From the NCBI GenBank assembly GCA_022711465.1, contig JAKLEZ010000001.1, forward strand, positions 434,001 to 498,000: a stretch of 64,000 bases of DNA. The letters run 5' to 3'. Positions within the stretch are counted from its first letter, which is position 1. Each line of letters opens with the position of its first letter. Positions 26,318 through 38,569 of this stretch are shown in pieces. The notes under the pieces were generated by a model, which worked only from the letters and a program-made list of their open reading frames with translations, had not been told where the DNA came from and searched no databases. This DNA is from Planctomycetota bacterium. Its GTDB lineage: Bacteria > Planctomycetota > Phycisphaerae > UBA1845 > PWPN01. Both the position numbers and the translations under genes were made by a program.

Positions 26318-26331
26318 CGTATGGAGCAGCG

Positions 26332-26580
26332 ATGCCGAGTCCCAGCAGCAAGCAGCCCAGCTTCGAGGACGCATTGAATCAGCTCGAGGCCATCGTTTCG
26401 GCCATCGAGGAGGGCAAAATTGGTCTGCAGAACTCGATCACCGAGTACGAAAAGGGCATGAAACTGATCCGTCATTGCCGCGCGATCTTGGCCGAGGCCG
26501 AGGCCCGCATCCAACAGCTCCAGGTGACCGAGGACGGCCGGGTCTCGACGGGGCCGTTCGAGTCCCCGTCCACGGACTGA
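26332..26580 (+). CDS. xseB: Exodeoxyribonuclease VII small subunit
   Basis: Small helical subunit of the exonuclease that degrades single-stranded DNA to oligonucleotides. The 82-residue protein has the family core SFEDALNQLEAIVSAIEEGK, then IGLQNSITEYEKGMKLIRHC. GGAG lies 6-7 nt upstream of the ATG at 26332; a longer frame from 26287 would start inside the upstream terminator and was rejected. The large subunit gene xseA is not in the window. Only 14 bp separate the terminator T-run from the start, so expression probably depends on readthrough of that element. The cysteine desulfurase gene follows after 55 bp. Confidence 0.9.
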   Translation: MPSPSSKQPSFEDALNQLEAIVSAIEEGKIGLQNSITEYEKGMKLIRHCRAILAEAEARIQQLQVTEDGRVSTGPFESPSTD

Positions 26581-26635
26581 CGCCCCTGCCGATGCTGGCT
26601 CGCCCTGACAACCGGCCTACAATCCCCCGTCTGCC

Positions 26636-27787
26636 ATGGATTGGGTCTACCTGGACAACAATGCGACCACCATGATCGATCCGCGCGTCCTTGAGGCGAT
26701 GCGGCCGTTCCTGGCCGAGCAGTATGCCAACCCATCCAGCACCCACCACTTCGGACAGCAAGCCCGTTATGCGGTTGAGGCCGCGCGGGAGTGCATCGCG
26801 GGGCTGCTGGGGCTGAGCGGTGGTCAGGTCATCTTTACCAGCGGCGGCACCGAGGCGAATGATCTGGGGGTCCGGGGCATGCTCGCCTCCCGGCCGTCCA
26901 AGCGTCACCTGGTGACCACGGCCGTCGAGCACGCTTCGATTCTGCGCCTGGCCCAGCAGATCGAGAAGGAGGGGTATCGCGTCACCTATGTCGGCGTTGA
27001 CCGGCTTGGCCGGCTTGATCCGGCCGAGTTTGAAGCGGCCCTCGGCGGGGACACGGCCCTGGCGAGCGTCATGCATGCCAACAACGAAACCGGGGTCGTG
27101 TTTCCGGTTGAGCGGCTGGGGGAGATTGCCGCGTCGAAGGGTATTCCTCTCCATGTGGACGCGATTCAGACGACGGGCAAGGTCGTGACCGACCTGGGGA
27201 AGTGGCCCGTGTCCTTGGTCACCCTGGCGGCTCACAAGTTTCACGGCCCCAAGGGGGTCGGGGTTCTGTGCATTGGACGAGGCGTGCGGCCGCGTCCGAG
27301 GCTGGTCGGCGGTCATCAGGAGGGCGACCTGCGTGCCGGCACGGAGAACGTCCCGGCTATCGTCGGCATGGCGGAGGCCCTGCGGCTCGCGGTTGAGCAT
27401 CTCGAGGAGGAAAATGGGCGGGTGCGGGCACTCCGTGACCGCCTCGAGACTGGTATCCTCCAGCGAATTCCTCTGACGCATGGCCTGGGCCACCGGGAGG
27501 ACCGCCTGCCCAACACGACCGCCATCGGTTTTGAGGCCCTGGAGGCGGAGGCCGTTCTGATGCTGCTCAGCAATCACCGGATCTGCGCCTCCAGCGGCTC
27601 GGCCTGCGGCAGCGGTTCACTGAGCCCCTCCCACGTGCTGACGGCCATGGGATTGGATGAGCGGGTCGTTCACGGCGCGGTGCGATTCAGCCTGTCGCGT
27701 TTCAACACCGATCAGGAGATCGACCGGGTGCTGGAGGTCGTTCCGAGCATCATCGAGCGATTGAGGCGGGTGATGGGAGGGGCATAG
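26636..27787 (+). CDS. Cysteine desulfurase (NifS/IscS family)
   Basis: PLP enzyme that takes sulfur from cysteine for Fe-S clusters or thiolated tRNA. The 383-residue protein has the usual YLDNNATT start, TSGGTEANDLG for PLP phosphate, His99 in TTAVEHASI and the PLP lysine Lys201 in AAHKFHGPKGVG. The reactive cysteine is Cys324 in SSGSACGSGSLSPSHVL. The short loop around that cysteine fits the NifS/IscS class rather than SufS. No IscU or NifU gene is nearby, so the sulfur acceptor is unknown. It lies downstream of xseB and convergent with the Mla operon. Confidence 0.93.
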   Translation: MDWVYLDNNATTMIDPRVLEAMRPFLAEQYANPSSTHHFGQQARYAVEAARECIAGLLGLSGGQVIFTSGGTEANDLGVRGMLASRPSKRHLVTTAVEHASILRLAQQIEKEGYRVTYVGVDRLGRLDPAEFEAALGGDTALASVMHANNETGVVFPVERLGEIAASKGIPLHVDAIQTTGKVVTDLGKWPVSLVTLAAHKFHGPKGVGVLCIGRGVRPRPRLVGGHQEGDLRAGTENVPAIVGMAEALRLAVEHLEEENGRVRALRDRLETGILQRIPLTHGLGHREDRLPNTTAIGFEALEAEAVLMLLSNHRICASSGSACGSGSLSPSHVLTAMGLDERVVHGAVRFSLSRFNTDQEIDRVLEVVPSIIERLRRVMGGA

Positions 27788-27820
27788 CGCCCGGCTCCGG
27801 CGGACATCGCCTGGTGACAT

Positions 27821-28897
27821 CTACCTGCCGACGCTCAAGAGTCCCTGTTTCTGCCACTGTTTGACGAGCACCTGCAGTTCGGAGGCAGCCTCGCCCAGTC
27901 GCCGAACGGTGAGCATGAGCTCATCGTAGAACTTGGGATCGCGGAGGAGCATACCGGCGGTGCCCTGGCCCTCCGCCAGGTCGCGGCTGGCGGAGATGAG
28001 GTAGTCCAGGAGTCTCGACACCTGGTCTGTGGCGCTGACGAGTTTTCGGCCCAGCTCGTCGATGTACTTCTGGGTGGTATCGGCGGTGGTATTCAGCTTG
28101 CCCATGACGCCCTTGGCGCTGACGGTGAGCTGCTGGGCCTCCTGGGCGAAACTGCGCAGGCCGGCCACCGCGAGCTTGGCGTCCTCGCTGGCCGCCTTGA
28201 AGTTGGCGACCGTCTCCTTGACATTGCTCTGCACCGCGGGATCGCCGAGCACGAGATCGAAATGCCGAAGCACGTTATGAAGGCGTTCGACGGTAGTGAA
28301 GAGGTTGGCGGCGAGTTTCTGGGGGGTGTCGGAGGACTCTTCGACCTGCTCGATCGAGCGTTGCTCGAGGAGATCGGTGATCGCATTGGCGGCCGGCGTC
28401 AGGGCCTCGGCGAGGACGCCGATCTGGTAGGTGGTCTTCTTCATCGTGTCCAGCAGGTTCGGATCGATCACATCGCCCAGCGGGGTGGTGACCATGCCGG
28501 CGATCTCGGCGGTGCCGTCCGTCGGCAGCAAGGTGAGCGTCTTGGCGGCGGGGATGATGTTCACGGTGGCCTGGCCCATGAGCGGGGTGGTGACCACAGC
28601 GACGGAGCCGCTGGGAACCTGGAACCGGGGGTCCATTTCCAGCACGGTCAGCACGCCCTTGTGGGGCTGCCGGGGATCGACCAGGCCCACCCTCAGCACG
28701 CTCCCGACCCAGACGCCGGCCAGGGTGACGTCGGTGCCCTCACGGACGCCGGTGATCCGATCGAACTTGGCGTTGATCGTGTATCGCTTGCCCAGGACGC
28801 CGCGGTACTCGCCGAACATCACGATCAGCACGGCCAGGCAGCACAGGCCGGCCAACACGAACAGCCCGGTCAACACATTCCGTTTGTGATCGGTCAT
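27821..28897 (-). CDS. MlaD/MCE-family lipid-transport protein
   Basis: Periplasmic substrate-binding part of an Mla-type phospholipid transporter. The 358-residue protein has one N-terminal membrane helix (VLTGLFVLAGLCCLAVLIVM). The MCE domain follows (KRYTINAKFDRITGVREGTD, VTLAGVWVGSVLRVGL, VTTPLMGQATVNIIPA), then a long helical C-terminus (DTTQKYIDELGRKLVSATDQ), as in MCE proteins that form tunnels. GGAGGTACCGCTTC precedes the ATG, which overlaps the mlaF stop by 4 bp. It is the last gene of mlaE-F-D; no mlaC or mlaB was seen. Confidence 0.9.
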   Translation of the reverse strand: MTDHKRNVLTGLFVLAGLCCLAVLIVMFGEYRGVLGKRYTINAKFDRITGVREGTDVTLAGVWVGSVLRVGLVDPRQPHKGVLTVLEMDPRFQVPSGSVAVVTTPLMGQATVNIIPAAKTLTLLPTDGTAEIAGMVTTPLGDVIDPNLLDTMKKTTYQIGVLAEALTPAANAITDLLEQRSIEQVEESSDTPQKLAANLFTTVERLHNVLRHFDLVLGDPAVQSNVKETVANFKAASEDAKLAVAGLRSFAQEAQQLTVSAKGVMGKLNTTADTTQKYIDELGRKLVSATDQVSRLLDYLISASRDLAEGQGTAGMLLRDPKFYDELMLTVRRLGEAASELQVLVKQWQKQGLLSVGR

Positions 28898-29697
28898 GAA
28901 GCGGTACCTCCTTGAGGAGCTTCAGTCTGGTCAAGGTGGCTCATCTGGAGATCGGCATCGCCGGTGACGAACGCCTGGACCCGCGGATCGGTGGACCGGC
29001 GGAAGTCGTCGGCCGTCCCATCGGCGATGAACCGTCCCTGGTGGAGCATGAGGACGCGGTCGGCCACCTTGAATGCGCTGACCATATCGTGGGTGACGAC
29101 CACGCTGGTGACGGCGAGCTCGTTCTTGAGCTTGATGATCAGGTCATTGATGGTGTCCGAGCGGATGGGGTCCAGACCGGTTGTGGGCTCGTCGTAGACG
29201 ATGATATCGGGATCCATGGCGATAGCCCGGGCGAGGGCGACCCGTTTTCGCTGTCCGCCGGACAGCTCCCCGGGCATCTTGGACTGAATGCCGTCCAGCC
29301 CGACCAGGGCCAGCTTGCGGGCCACGATCTCGGTGATTTCGGCGTCGGACTTGTTCGTGTGTTCCTGCAGGGGGAAAGCCACGTTCTGTCCGGCGGTGAA
29401 CGAGTCGAACAGGGCCCCCATCTGGAACAGGTACCCGAAGCGTCTCCGGACCGGCACCCATTCCTTCTCGCGGAGCTTATCGACGCGGCGGCCGTCGACG
29501 TAGACCTGGCCCTTGTCCGGATGAAGGAGGCCCAGCATGTGCTTGAGCAGCACGCTTTTTCCGGTGCCGGACTCACCGATGACGACGGTGGTCTTGCCCC
29601 GCTCCAGACACAGGTCGATCTCGTGCAGGACGTGCAGGCGTCCAAAGCTCTTGGACACGCCGCGTAGTTCAACGATGGGTGGTTGTGGGTCGCTCAT
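28894..29697 (-). CDS. mlaF: Mla-type ABC transporter ATP-binding protein
   Basis: ATPase of the Mla lipid transporter. The protein has Walker A GESGTGKS, the Q-loop region LFQMGALFDSFTAGQNVAFP characteristic of MlaF, signature LSGGQRKRVALARAI and Walker B IIVYDEPTTGLDP with the H-loop VVTHD. From the ATG at 29697 it is 267 residues. A longer start at 29739 (281 residues) is possible because neither start has a clear ribosome-binding site; the extra residues look unconserved. It lies between mlaE and mlaD with a 4-bp overlap to mlaD. Confidence 0.9.
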   Translation of the reverse strand: MSDPQPPIVELRGVSKSFGRLHVLHEIDLCLERGKTTVVIGESGTGKSVLLKHMLGLLHPDKGQVYVDGRRVDKLREKEWVPVRRRFGYLFQMGALFDSFTAGQNVAFPLQEHTNKSDAEITEIVARKLALVGLDGIQSKMPGELSGGQRKRVALARAIAMDPDIIVYDEPTTGLDPIRSDTINDLIIKLKNELAVTSVVVTHDMVSAFKVADRVLMLHQGRFIADGTADDFRRSTDPRVQAFVTGDADLQMSHLDQTEAPQGGTAS

Positions 29698-29748
29698 GGC
29701 TGTGGTGACGCCGGGACAACGCTGATGCCGGGCGGCCATCTGTCTCGC

Positions 29749-30585
29749 TCAGAAGATCAGTTTGAATCCCCAGATCGCCTCGTAGAGCCCCTTGAGAAGC
29801 AGGGCGATGAAGAAGTCCAGGATCAGGATGACCACGAAACCCGCCACGAACGACTCGGTGCAGGCCTTGCCCACGCCGCGCGCCCCCTGCTCGCAGTTGA
29901 AGCCCTTGTAGCAGGAGACCAGTCCGATCGTAGCCCCGAAAAACAGGCTCTTGAACAGGCCGCTGCCGATATCCCAGGTCTCGACCGCCACCTGCATGTA
30001 GTGCCAGTATGCCCAATTGGCGATCCGGAAGATGGGCACGCTGATCAGCCATCCGCCGAGCACGCCCACCAGGTTGCAGTAGATGGTCAGCACCGGGGTG
30101 AGGAGCACGCAGGCGAGGAAGCGGGGCACGACCAGGACTCGGATCGGGTCGGAGCCCATGGAGCGGAGGGCGTCGATCTGCTCGGTGACCCGCATGGTGC
30201 CGAGTTCGGCGGTCAGGGCTCCTCCAACCCGGCCCAGGATCATGACGCCGGCCAGAACCGGGCCCAGCTCGCGGACGACGGAAAGGCTCACGATCACGCC
30301 CATGCGGTTCTCGAGACCGGCGGCCTTGAACTGCTCGATGGCCTGGATGGCCAGGACCATGCCCACGAACACGCCGGTGATCAGGATGACCGGCACGCTG
30401 AGGGCTCCGATGGAGAACAGGTGCGGGAGCAGGCGTTGCAGGTCGCGCCGGCGCAGGGGGCAGCGGACGGCATGCCCCACGGCCCGGGCGGCGAAATGGG
30501 CGAAGTCACCCAGCGACTCGAGGAAGTCGAGGGTTGCGCGGCCCAATCGGCCGATCGCACCTTCCATCAGGACATCGTTCGCCAC
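29749..30585 (-). CDS. mlaE: Mla-type ABC transporter permease
   Basis: Inner-membrane permease of the Mla lipid transporter, 278 residues. It shows the MlaE signature (ELGPVLAGVMILGRVGGALT, AELGTMRVTEQIDALRSMGS, DPIRVLVVPRFLACVLLTPV) and several membrane helices (LFSIGALSVPVILITGVFVG, TIYCNLVGVLGGWLISVPIF, GFVVILILDFFIALLLKGLY). First gene of the mlaE-F-D operon, about 210 bp downstream of atpC on the same strand. Whether the operon has its own promoter in that gap was not resolved; a GC-rich hairpin without a T-run lies just after atpC. Confidence 0.92.
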   Translation of the reverse strand: MANDVLMEGAIGRLGRATLDFLESLGDFAHFAARAVGHAVRCPLRRRDLQRLLPHLFSIGALSVPVILITGVFVGMVLAIQAIEQFKAAGLENRMGVIVSLSVVRELGPVLAGVMILGRVGGALTAELGTMRVTEQIDALRSMGSDPIRVLVVPRFLACVLLTPVLTIYCNLVGVLGGWLISVPIFRIANWAYWHYMQVAVETWDIGSGLFKSLFFGATIGLVSCYKGFNCEQGARGVGKACTESFVAGFVVILILDFFIALLLKGLYEAIWGFKLIF

Positions 30586-30792
30586 GGTTGAACCTCATGC
30601 CGATCCGAACCACGCCGGGATTATCCCGCCTTTGACCGCGGGCGGCAAGCCGGGCCTTCCGCGGGAGATGGGGTTGCGTACCTGCCCCCGTGGCTGAGCG
30701 GAGTCCGGAGAGAACGGTGGGGTTCGATGGGTGGGAAGCCGGATGTTTCGGGTAATCCTGGCGGTGCCCCGCGACGCGGCGGGGGCACGAGG

Positions 30793-31188
30793 TCAGGGGA
30801 GCATTCGAAGCTGGGCCCGGGCACTGGCTTCGGCCTCGGCCTTGCGGGCGAGGCTCACTTCGTCCTTGGCGACCATCTTGCTGGCCTCGGCCAGCTGAGC
30901 CTCGGCCGCGGCCCGATCGATCTCCTCGGGCCGGATGGCTCGGGGGGTCAACACCGTGACTTGATTCTCGAAAACCTGGCAGAAGCCGCCGTTGACAAAC
31001 CAGCGTTCCTCGACCTCGGCGGTTCTGGCTTGCAGCCGCCCGGCTCCGAGCTTGCACACGAAGGGAGCATGGTTGCGGAGGATGCCGAGCTGGCCGTCGT
31101 GGGCGGGGATGACGACCGACTCGACCGCGGCCTCGAAGACCGGCCCTTCCGGGGTAATGATGCTGCAGTGCAGAACCAGATCGGCCAT
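30793..31188 (-). CDS. atpC: F-type ATP synthase epsilon subunit
   Basis: Central-stalk subunit of F1, 131 residues. The beta-sandwich domain is recognisable from LVLHCSIITPEGPVFEAAVE, VVIPAHDGQLGILRNHAPFV and ERWFVNGGFCQVFENQVTVL. A helical C-terminus follows (EEIDRAAAEAQLAEASKMVA). Last gene of the atp operon, 12 bp after atpD, the usual order. Confidence 0.95.
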   Translation of the reverse strand: MADLVLHCSIITPEGPVFEAAVESVVIPAHDGQLGILRNHAPFVCKLGAGRLQARTAEVEERWFVNGGFCQVFENQVTVLTPRAIRPEEIDRAAAEAQLAEASKMVAKDEVSLARKAEAEASARAQLRMLP

Positions 31189-31200
31189 GGCGACGTGCTC

Positions 31201-32760
<1,560 letters not shown>

Positions 32761-33492
32761 TCACTCCAGCACGCCCGCCAGGCTTGTCGCCTCGATTCTC
32801 TCGTCTGGCACGCCCAAGGCCCGGAGGATGCCGACGGCCATCAGGGTGTCGCCCAGGGGCTTCATGTGCACGCCGTCGGTGGTCAGGAAGCCCTTGTTCT
32901 CCCTGGTCGCCACCTGCTTGTTGTGATGATCGATCGCCTTCAGGAACAAGGCATGGAGATCCACGAAACCGCACTGGTTTCGCCTGGCAATTTCCTTTTC
33001 GGCAGCGATGTACAGCCGGAGTCGCTGGTTGGCGGCCGAGCCGGCGGCCTCCTCGATGACCGTTGGCGACACCAGGAGGACCTTGATGCCTGCCGCCTGG
33101 GCCATCTTCACCATGTTCTCGACGTTGGCGGTGAAGGCTTCCAGCACCCTGGGATCGTGGGGTTTGTCCATGCGGTGCCACACGTCGTTGACCCCGACGC
33201 TGATGGTCACGATGGCCGGCTTGCGGGCCACGACGTCCTTCTGGAAGCGGGCGACCATGTCCTCGGCCTTCTGACCGCCGATCCCGACGTTGACGACCTT
33301 GGGCATCTTCATATCGGGGTACTGCTGGGCCAGGACGGCGTCGATGGCCCGCAGGTAGCCGCCCGCCTGGGTTATGCTGTCGCCCATGGCCACGATCTGA
33401 TCGCCGGCCCTGAACTGCAACTCCCTGGGTTGACATTCCGGCGAACCGATCATGCTCAGAACCATCGCGAACAATCCGACCTTGTGTGCCAT
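32761..33492 (-). CDS. SGNH/GDSL hydrolase inside the atp operon
   Basis: A 243-residue esterase-like protein with the four SGNH blocks: GDSI (37-40, nucleophile Ser39), the glycine in GIGGQKAED, GVNDVW with the Asn, and DGVHMKPLG with the Asp-His pair near the C-terminus. A hydrophobic N-terminus (VGLFAMVLSMIGSPEC) suggests export, possibly as a lipoprotein at Cys20. The substrate could be an acetylated sugar or lipid. It lies between atpG (55 bp upstream) and atpD (93 bp downstream) on the same strand, so it should be co-transcribed with the ATP synthase. There is no known link between this family and ATP synthase. Confidence 0.88.
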   Translation of the reverse strand: MAHKVGLFAMVLSMIGSPECQPRELQFRAGDQIVAMGDSITQAGGYLRAIDAVLAQQYPDMKMPKVVNVGIGGQKAEDMVARFQKDVVARKPAIVTISVGVNDVWHRMDKPHDPRVLEAFTANVENMVKMAQAAGIKVLLVSPTVIEEAAGSAANQRLRLYIAAEKEIARRNQCGFVDLHALFLKAIDHHNKQVATRENKGFLTTDGVHMKPLGDTLMAVGILRALGVPDERIEATSLAGVLE

Positions 33493-33547
33493 CTTGAACT
33501 ACCTCGTCTCGGGCCCGCCTGCCGATGTGTCGCCAAGGGGAGCGACC

Positions 33548-34468
33548 TCACGCCAGGGCGTTGGCTCCTCCCATGATATCGAGCAGCTCCATGGTAATCT
33601 GGCTCTGCCGAGCCCGGTTGTACTGCTGCCCGAGGCTGCGGATCATGTCGCCGGCAGCCTCGGTCGCCGACTTCATGGCCACCATGCGAGCCACCTGCTC
33701 ACTGACCGCGGCATCCATGAAGCACTGGAAGAGTCGAGCCTTGACCATGAGCGGCAGCAGATCGGCAAGCAACTCCTTGGCCGGCGGACTGAACTCGAAG
33801 ACACCGGAGACGGGCTGGCGGCCACTTTCCTGGTGCCCACCCGCGGAGGCCCTGCCCGGCTGACCGGCGGTCTTGTCCGGCTCCGCTTGCCGAAGAGGCA
33901 GCAGCTGGATCGTCTCCGGCCGCTGGCGAGCCGTTGACTCGAAGCGGGAGTAGGCTACGTGGACCGAGTCGACTTCCTGGCGGGCATAGGCCTCGATCAT
34001 CGCGCTGGCGATAGGTTCCACCTGGGCGAACTGGGGCTTGTCCTCGATGTCGGTCCTGGTCGCGGCCATCGGATAGCCCAGGAACCTGAAGTAGGCGATG
34101 CCTTTCTTGCCGACCGCGTGGATGTCGACCGCGCTTCCCTGGCCCTCGCACTGCTTGAGGTACTGGAGGGAGCTGCGCAGCAAGCCGGCGTTGTAGCCGC
34201 CGCACAAGCCGCGGTTACTGGTCAGGACCATGAGCACCGATCGCCTGGCCTTGGTGTTCACGGTCAGCAGCGGGTGTTCGACGTCTCCGCAGTGCTCGGA
34301 GAGCTGCTCCATCAATTGGGTGACCCGCTCGGTGTAGGGTTTGCAGGCTGTCGCCCGGTTGTAGGCCGCCTGAAAGCGGGCGGTGGCGATGAGCTGCATC
34401 GTCCGCGTGATCTTGCGGATGTTCTGAACGGCCTTGCGCCGCTTCACGATGCCACGTGCCTTGGCCAT
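33548..34468 (-). CDS. atpG: F-type ATP synthase gamma subunit
   Basis: Rotary shaft of F1, 306 residues. The N-terminus (RRKAVQNIRKITRTMQLIAT) and the C-terminus (MVAMKSATEAAGDMIRSLGQ, then a YNRARQSQITMELLDIMGGA segment) form the coiled-coil rotor. The middle TSNRGLCGGYN motif is present. A low-complexity linker rich in Gly, Arg and Gln near residues 205-225 is extra. It follows atpA by 10 bp, the expected order. Confidence 0.95.
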   Translation of the reverse strand: MAKARGIVKRRKAVQNIRKITRTMQLIATARFQAAYNRATACKPYTERVTQLMEQLSEHCGDVEHPLLTVNTKARRSVLMVLTSNRGLCGGYNAGLLRSSLQYLKQCEGQGSAVDIHAVGKKGIAYFRFLGYPMAATRTDIEDKPQFAQVEPIASAMIEAYARQEVDSVHVAYSRFESTARQRPETIQLLPLRQAEPDKTAGQPGRASAGGHQESGRQPVSGVFEFSPPAKELLADLLPLMVKARLFQCFMDAAVSEQVARMVAMKSATEAAGDMIRSLGQQYNRARQSQITMELLDIMGGANALA

Positions 34469-34478
34469 GCTCGACCTC

Positions 34479-36140
34479 TTATGCGACCGCCACGAAACCC
34501 TTCTTGAAGTTGCCGATGATCGTCTTGAGCTTGCCGGTGAGATCGGGGCTCATATCTCCGGTCTGGATGATCTCGTTGCGGATCTCCGGGAACTCGTCGC
34601 GGACGTGAGCCAGCAGTCTCGCGTCGAATTCGGAGACCCGGCTGATGGGCAAGTCATCGCAGAAGCCCTGGGTTCCCGCGAAGATGCTCAATACCTGATC
34701 GGCCACGTGGTACGGACCGTACTGGCCCTGCTTAAGCAGTTCGACCATGGCCTTGCCGCGGTTGAGCTGCCGCTGAGTAGCGGGGTCGAGTTCGGTGCCC
34801 AGCTGGGCGAACGCCTCCAGATCGCGGAAGGCGGCCAAGTCGAGCCGGAGCGAACCGGCGACCTTCTTCATGGCCTTGATCTGGGCCTTGCCACCCACGC
34901 GCGACACGCTGATACCGACGTTGATCGCAGGCCGGACGCCGGAGAAGAACAGGTCCGGCTCCAGGTAGATCTGGCCGTCGGTGATGGAGATCACGTTGGT
35001 GGGGATATAGGCGGAGACTTCGCCTTCCAGCGTTTCGATCACGGGCAGAGCGGTGAGCGAGCCGCCTGACGTGGGAATGCGTCGGACTTCGTGGTCCGGG
35101 GCGTGCATCGCCTCGAGGTCCTTCTTGGCCTCGTGGGATCCGGGCACGCCGATGTAGACCTTGCCGTTCGGGCCCTGGTTTGCTTCCGGCCCGGCGGACT
35201 TGGGCACGATGATGTAGCGATTGGCCAGCTTGGCCGAGCGTTCGAGCAAGCGGCTGTGGAGGTAGAACACGTCGCCGGGGTAGGCCTCGCGGCCGGGCGG
35301 GCGGCGGAGCAGCAGTGACAGCTGGCGATAGGCGGCGGCCTGCTTGGACAGATCGTCATAGATCACCAGGGTGTGCTTTCCCTGCTCATACATGAAGTAC
35401 TCGGCCATGGCGCAGCCGGCGTACGGGGCGATGTACTGCAGCGGCGCGGGGTCGGAACTGCCGGCCGCCACGACGATGGTGTAGTCGAGGGCGCCGTGTT
35501 CGCGGAGGACCTCGACGACGCCGGCGATGGTGGACTCCTTCTGGCCCACCGCGACATAGACGCAGATTACGCCGGTGCCCTTCTGGTTGAGGATGGCATC
35601 GATGCCGATGGCGGTCTTGCCGGTCTTGCGGTCGCCGATGATCAACTCGCGCTGGCCGCGGCCGATTGGGATCATGCTGTCGATGGCCTTGATGCCGGTC
35701 TGGAGCGGCTGGTCGACCGGCTGGCGTTCGGCGATACCGGGAGCGGGAGTTTCGAGCGGGCGGCGATGCGGCGACTCGATGACGCCGCGGTTGTCCAGCG
35801 GCTGGCCCAGCGGGTCGACCACGCGGCCGATCATGGCTTCGCCCACCGGGACGGACAGCAGTTGCCCGGTGCCGCGGACGATGTCGCCTTCCTTGATTCC
35901 GAGATAGTCGCCCAGGATGACCGCGCCGATCGAGTTCTCTTCCAGGTTGAACACCACGCCGGTGACGCCGTTGGAGAACTCGAGCATCTCCATGGTCATC
36001 GCATCGCTCAGGCCGTAGATCTGGGCGATGCCGTCGCCGACGGACAACACCCGGCCGACCTCCGACACATCCAAATCCGCCTTGTACTGGGCGATTTCCT
36101 GCTTGATGACCGAGGTGATCTCATCCACTCTGAACTTCAT
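34479..36140 (-). CDS. atpA: F-type ATP synthase alpha subunit
   Basis: Non-catalytic nucleotide-binding subunit of F1. The ATG at 36140 has AGGA about 8 nt upstream and gives 553 residues, longer than the usual 500-510. The P-loop is [10 protein letters not shown]; also visible are [20 protein letters not shown], the [20 protein letters not shown] segment and the [20 protein letters not shown] signature. An upstream extension to 36287 overlaps atpH and was rejected. The start lies 10 bp after the atpH stop. Confidence 0.96.
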   Translation of the reverse strand: MKFRVDEITSVIKQEIAQYKADLDVSEVGRVLSVGDGIAQIYGLSDAMTMEMLEFSNGVTGVVFNLEENSIGAVILGDYLGIKEGDIVRGTGQLLSVPVGEAMIGRVVDPLGQPLDNRGVIESPHRRPLETPAPGIAERQPVDQPLQTGIKAIDSMIPIGRGQRELIIGDRKTGKTAIGIDAILNQKGTGVICVYVAVGQKESTIAGVVEVLREHGALDYTIVVAAGSSDPAPLQYIAPYAGCAMAEYFMYEQGKHTLVIYDDLSKQAAAYRQLSLLLRRPPGREAYPGDVFYLHSRLLERSAKLANRYIIVPKSAGPEANQGPNGKVYIGVPGSHEAKKDLEAMHAPDHEVRRIPTSGGSLTALPVIETLEGEVSAYIPTNVISITDGQIYLEPDLFFSGVRPAINVGISVSRVGGKAQIKAMKKVAGSLRLDLAAFRDLEAFAQLGTELDPATQRQLNRGKAMVELLKQGQYGPYHVADQVLSIFAGTQGFCDDLPISRVSEFDARLLAHVRDEFPEIRNEIIQTGDMSPDLTGKLKTIIGNFKKGFVAVA

Positions 36141-36150
36141 GATCGTTGTC

Positions 36151-36756
36151 CTATGCCTGGCTCTCGACTTCGTATCCGCGGCCGGTGTGAATTGCCTCGC
36201 TGATCCGGCCGGCCAACCCGCGGCGAATCCTCTGGACGCGGGAGAGGACGCTGCCATCCACGCGCAGGTCACCCACCTGGATGACAAGCCCGCCGATCAG
36301 TTCTGGACGGACCTCTTCGACCAGGATGGCCGACTTGCCGATCCACCCGCTGATCACTGACTTGATCGCCGTCCGGAGTTCGTGCCACAAGGGCACAGCC
36401 GTCTCGACCTTGACCTCGCGTTCATCCTGCTGGAATTCGAGTCGCAGCTGCACGCAGCGGTGCAGGGCCCGAACCAGATCGCAGCGGCGGCGGGCGTTGA
36501 GCACCTGCAGGGTGTTGAGCAGGAGGTCGTTGAGCCGTCCGCGGAAGAGCTTCTCGAGCGTCGCCCGGCGGGGCTCGCCGCGCACTGAATGGGAGCTCAT
36601 GAAGTGATTGAACTCCGCGTCACGGTCCATGCCCGCGACGAGTTCCCGCAATTCATCCGCGATCTGCTGCCAGACCTCCCGGCCGCCGGCCAGATCCAGC
36701 AACGCCGCCGCGTAGCGGTCTGCGACGGCCAGCGTTTCAGCATTCAACTCCGCCAT
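36151..36756 (-). CDS. atpH: F-type ATP synthase delta subunit
   Basis: Peripheral-stalk subunit linking F1 to the b subunit, 201 residues. The N-terminal helical domain ([20 protein letters not shown]) and the C-terminal strand region ([20 protein letters not shown]) are typical; that C-terminal motif is the most conserved part of the family. It lies 24 bp after atpF and 10 bp before atpA. Confidence 0.92.
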   Translation of the reverse strand: MAELNAETLAVADRYAAALLDLAGGREVWQQIADELRELVAGMDRDAEFNHFMSSHSVRGEPRRATLEKLFRGRLNDLLLNTLQVLNARRRCDLVRALHRCVQLRLEFQQDEREVKVETAVPLWHELRTAIKSVISGWIGKSAILVEEVRPELIGGLVIQVGDLRVDGSVLSRVQRIRRGLAGRISEAIHTGRGYEVESQA

Positions 36757-36780
36757 GGGAACCCCACGGGTCAGATGATC

Positions 36781-37380
36781 CTAGTTCGCACTACTCTGGC
36801 GCTGGCCCAGATCGCGCAAGGCATCCATGACCAGCCGCTGATGTTCTTCGGGCGATATCTGGCGATTGAGGGCCGAGACCGCCAACGAGGCCGCCAGGTT
36901 GGCGGTTTCCTCGTACAGGGCTTTGAGGGCCGTGTCCCGGCTGATCTCGATCTCTCGCCTGGCCCGCTGGAGCATGTTCTCGCAGGATTCGTGGGCCTCG
37001 CCCTCGATCCGGCGCCGAACCACTTCCGCGTCGCGCCGCCCTTCCTCGACGATGGCCGATGCCTCTTCCCGAGCCTTACGCAGCTTCTCCTCGTACTCGT
37101 GCATGTGGGTTTCGGCTGCTTTCCGGGCCTTCTCCGCAACGTCCAGCGACTCGCGGATGAACCGCTCGCGCTTCTGGAGGCCGTCGAGAATCGCGCCGTA
37201 GGCCGTCCGGCTCAGGATCACCACCAGCAGGACGAATACCAGGATGGTGAACACCGACTGCCACAGATCCAGCGAGACCGGATTGGCCTCGCCGCCCTCG
37301 GCCGACGAAGCCAGCACCAAGCCGGGCAAGGCGTTCAACGCAACCACCGCCATCGCCATAGACGGAATCCACTTCCGCAT
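36781..37380 (-). CDS. atpF: F-type ATP synthase b subunit
   Basis: Peripheral-stalk subunit. From the ATG at 37380, with GGAGAG 6 nt upstream, it is 199 residues. A hydrophobic N-terminal stretch (PSMAMAVVALNALPGLVLAS) resembles a signal peptide and is followed by a second membrane helix (QSVFTILVFVLLVVILSRTA). A long charged coiled coil follows (AEKARKAAETHMHEYEEKLR). Such an N-terminal extension is seen in b subunits of some planctomycetes and related groups. It lies between atpE and atpH. Confidence 0.93.
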   Translation of the reverse strand: MRKWIPSMAMAVVALNALPGLVLASSAEGGEANPVSLDLWQSVFTILVFVLLVVILSRTAYGAILDGLQKRERFIRESLDVAEKARKAAETHMHEYEEKLRKAREEASAIVEEGRRDAEVVRRRIEGEAHESCENMLQRARREIEISRDTALKALYEETANLAASLAVSALNRQISPEEHQRLVMDALRDLGQRQSSAN

Positions 37381-37394
37381 GACTGGCTCTCCGG

Positions 37395-38565
<1,171 letters not shown>

Positions 38566-38569
<4 letters not shown>

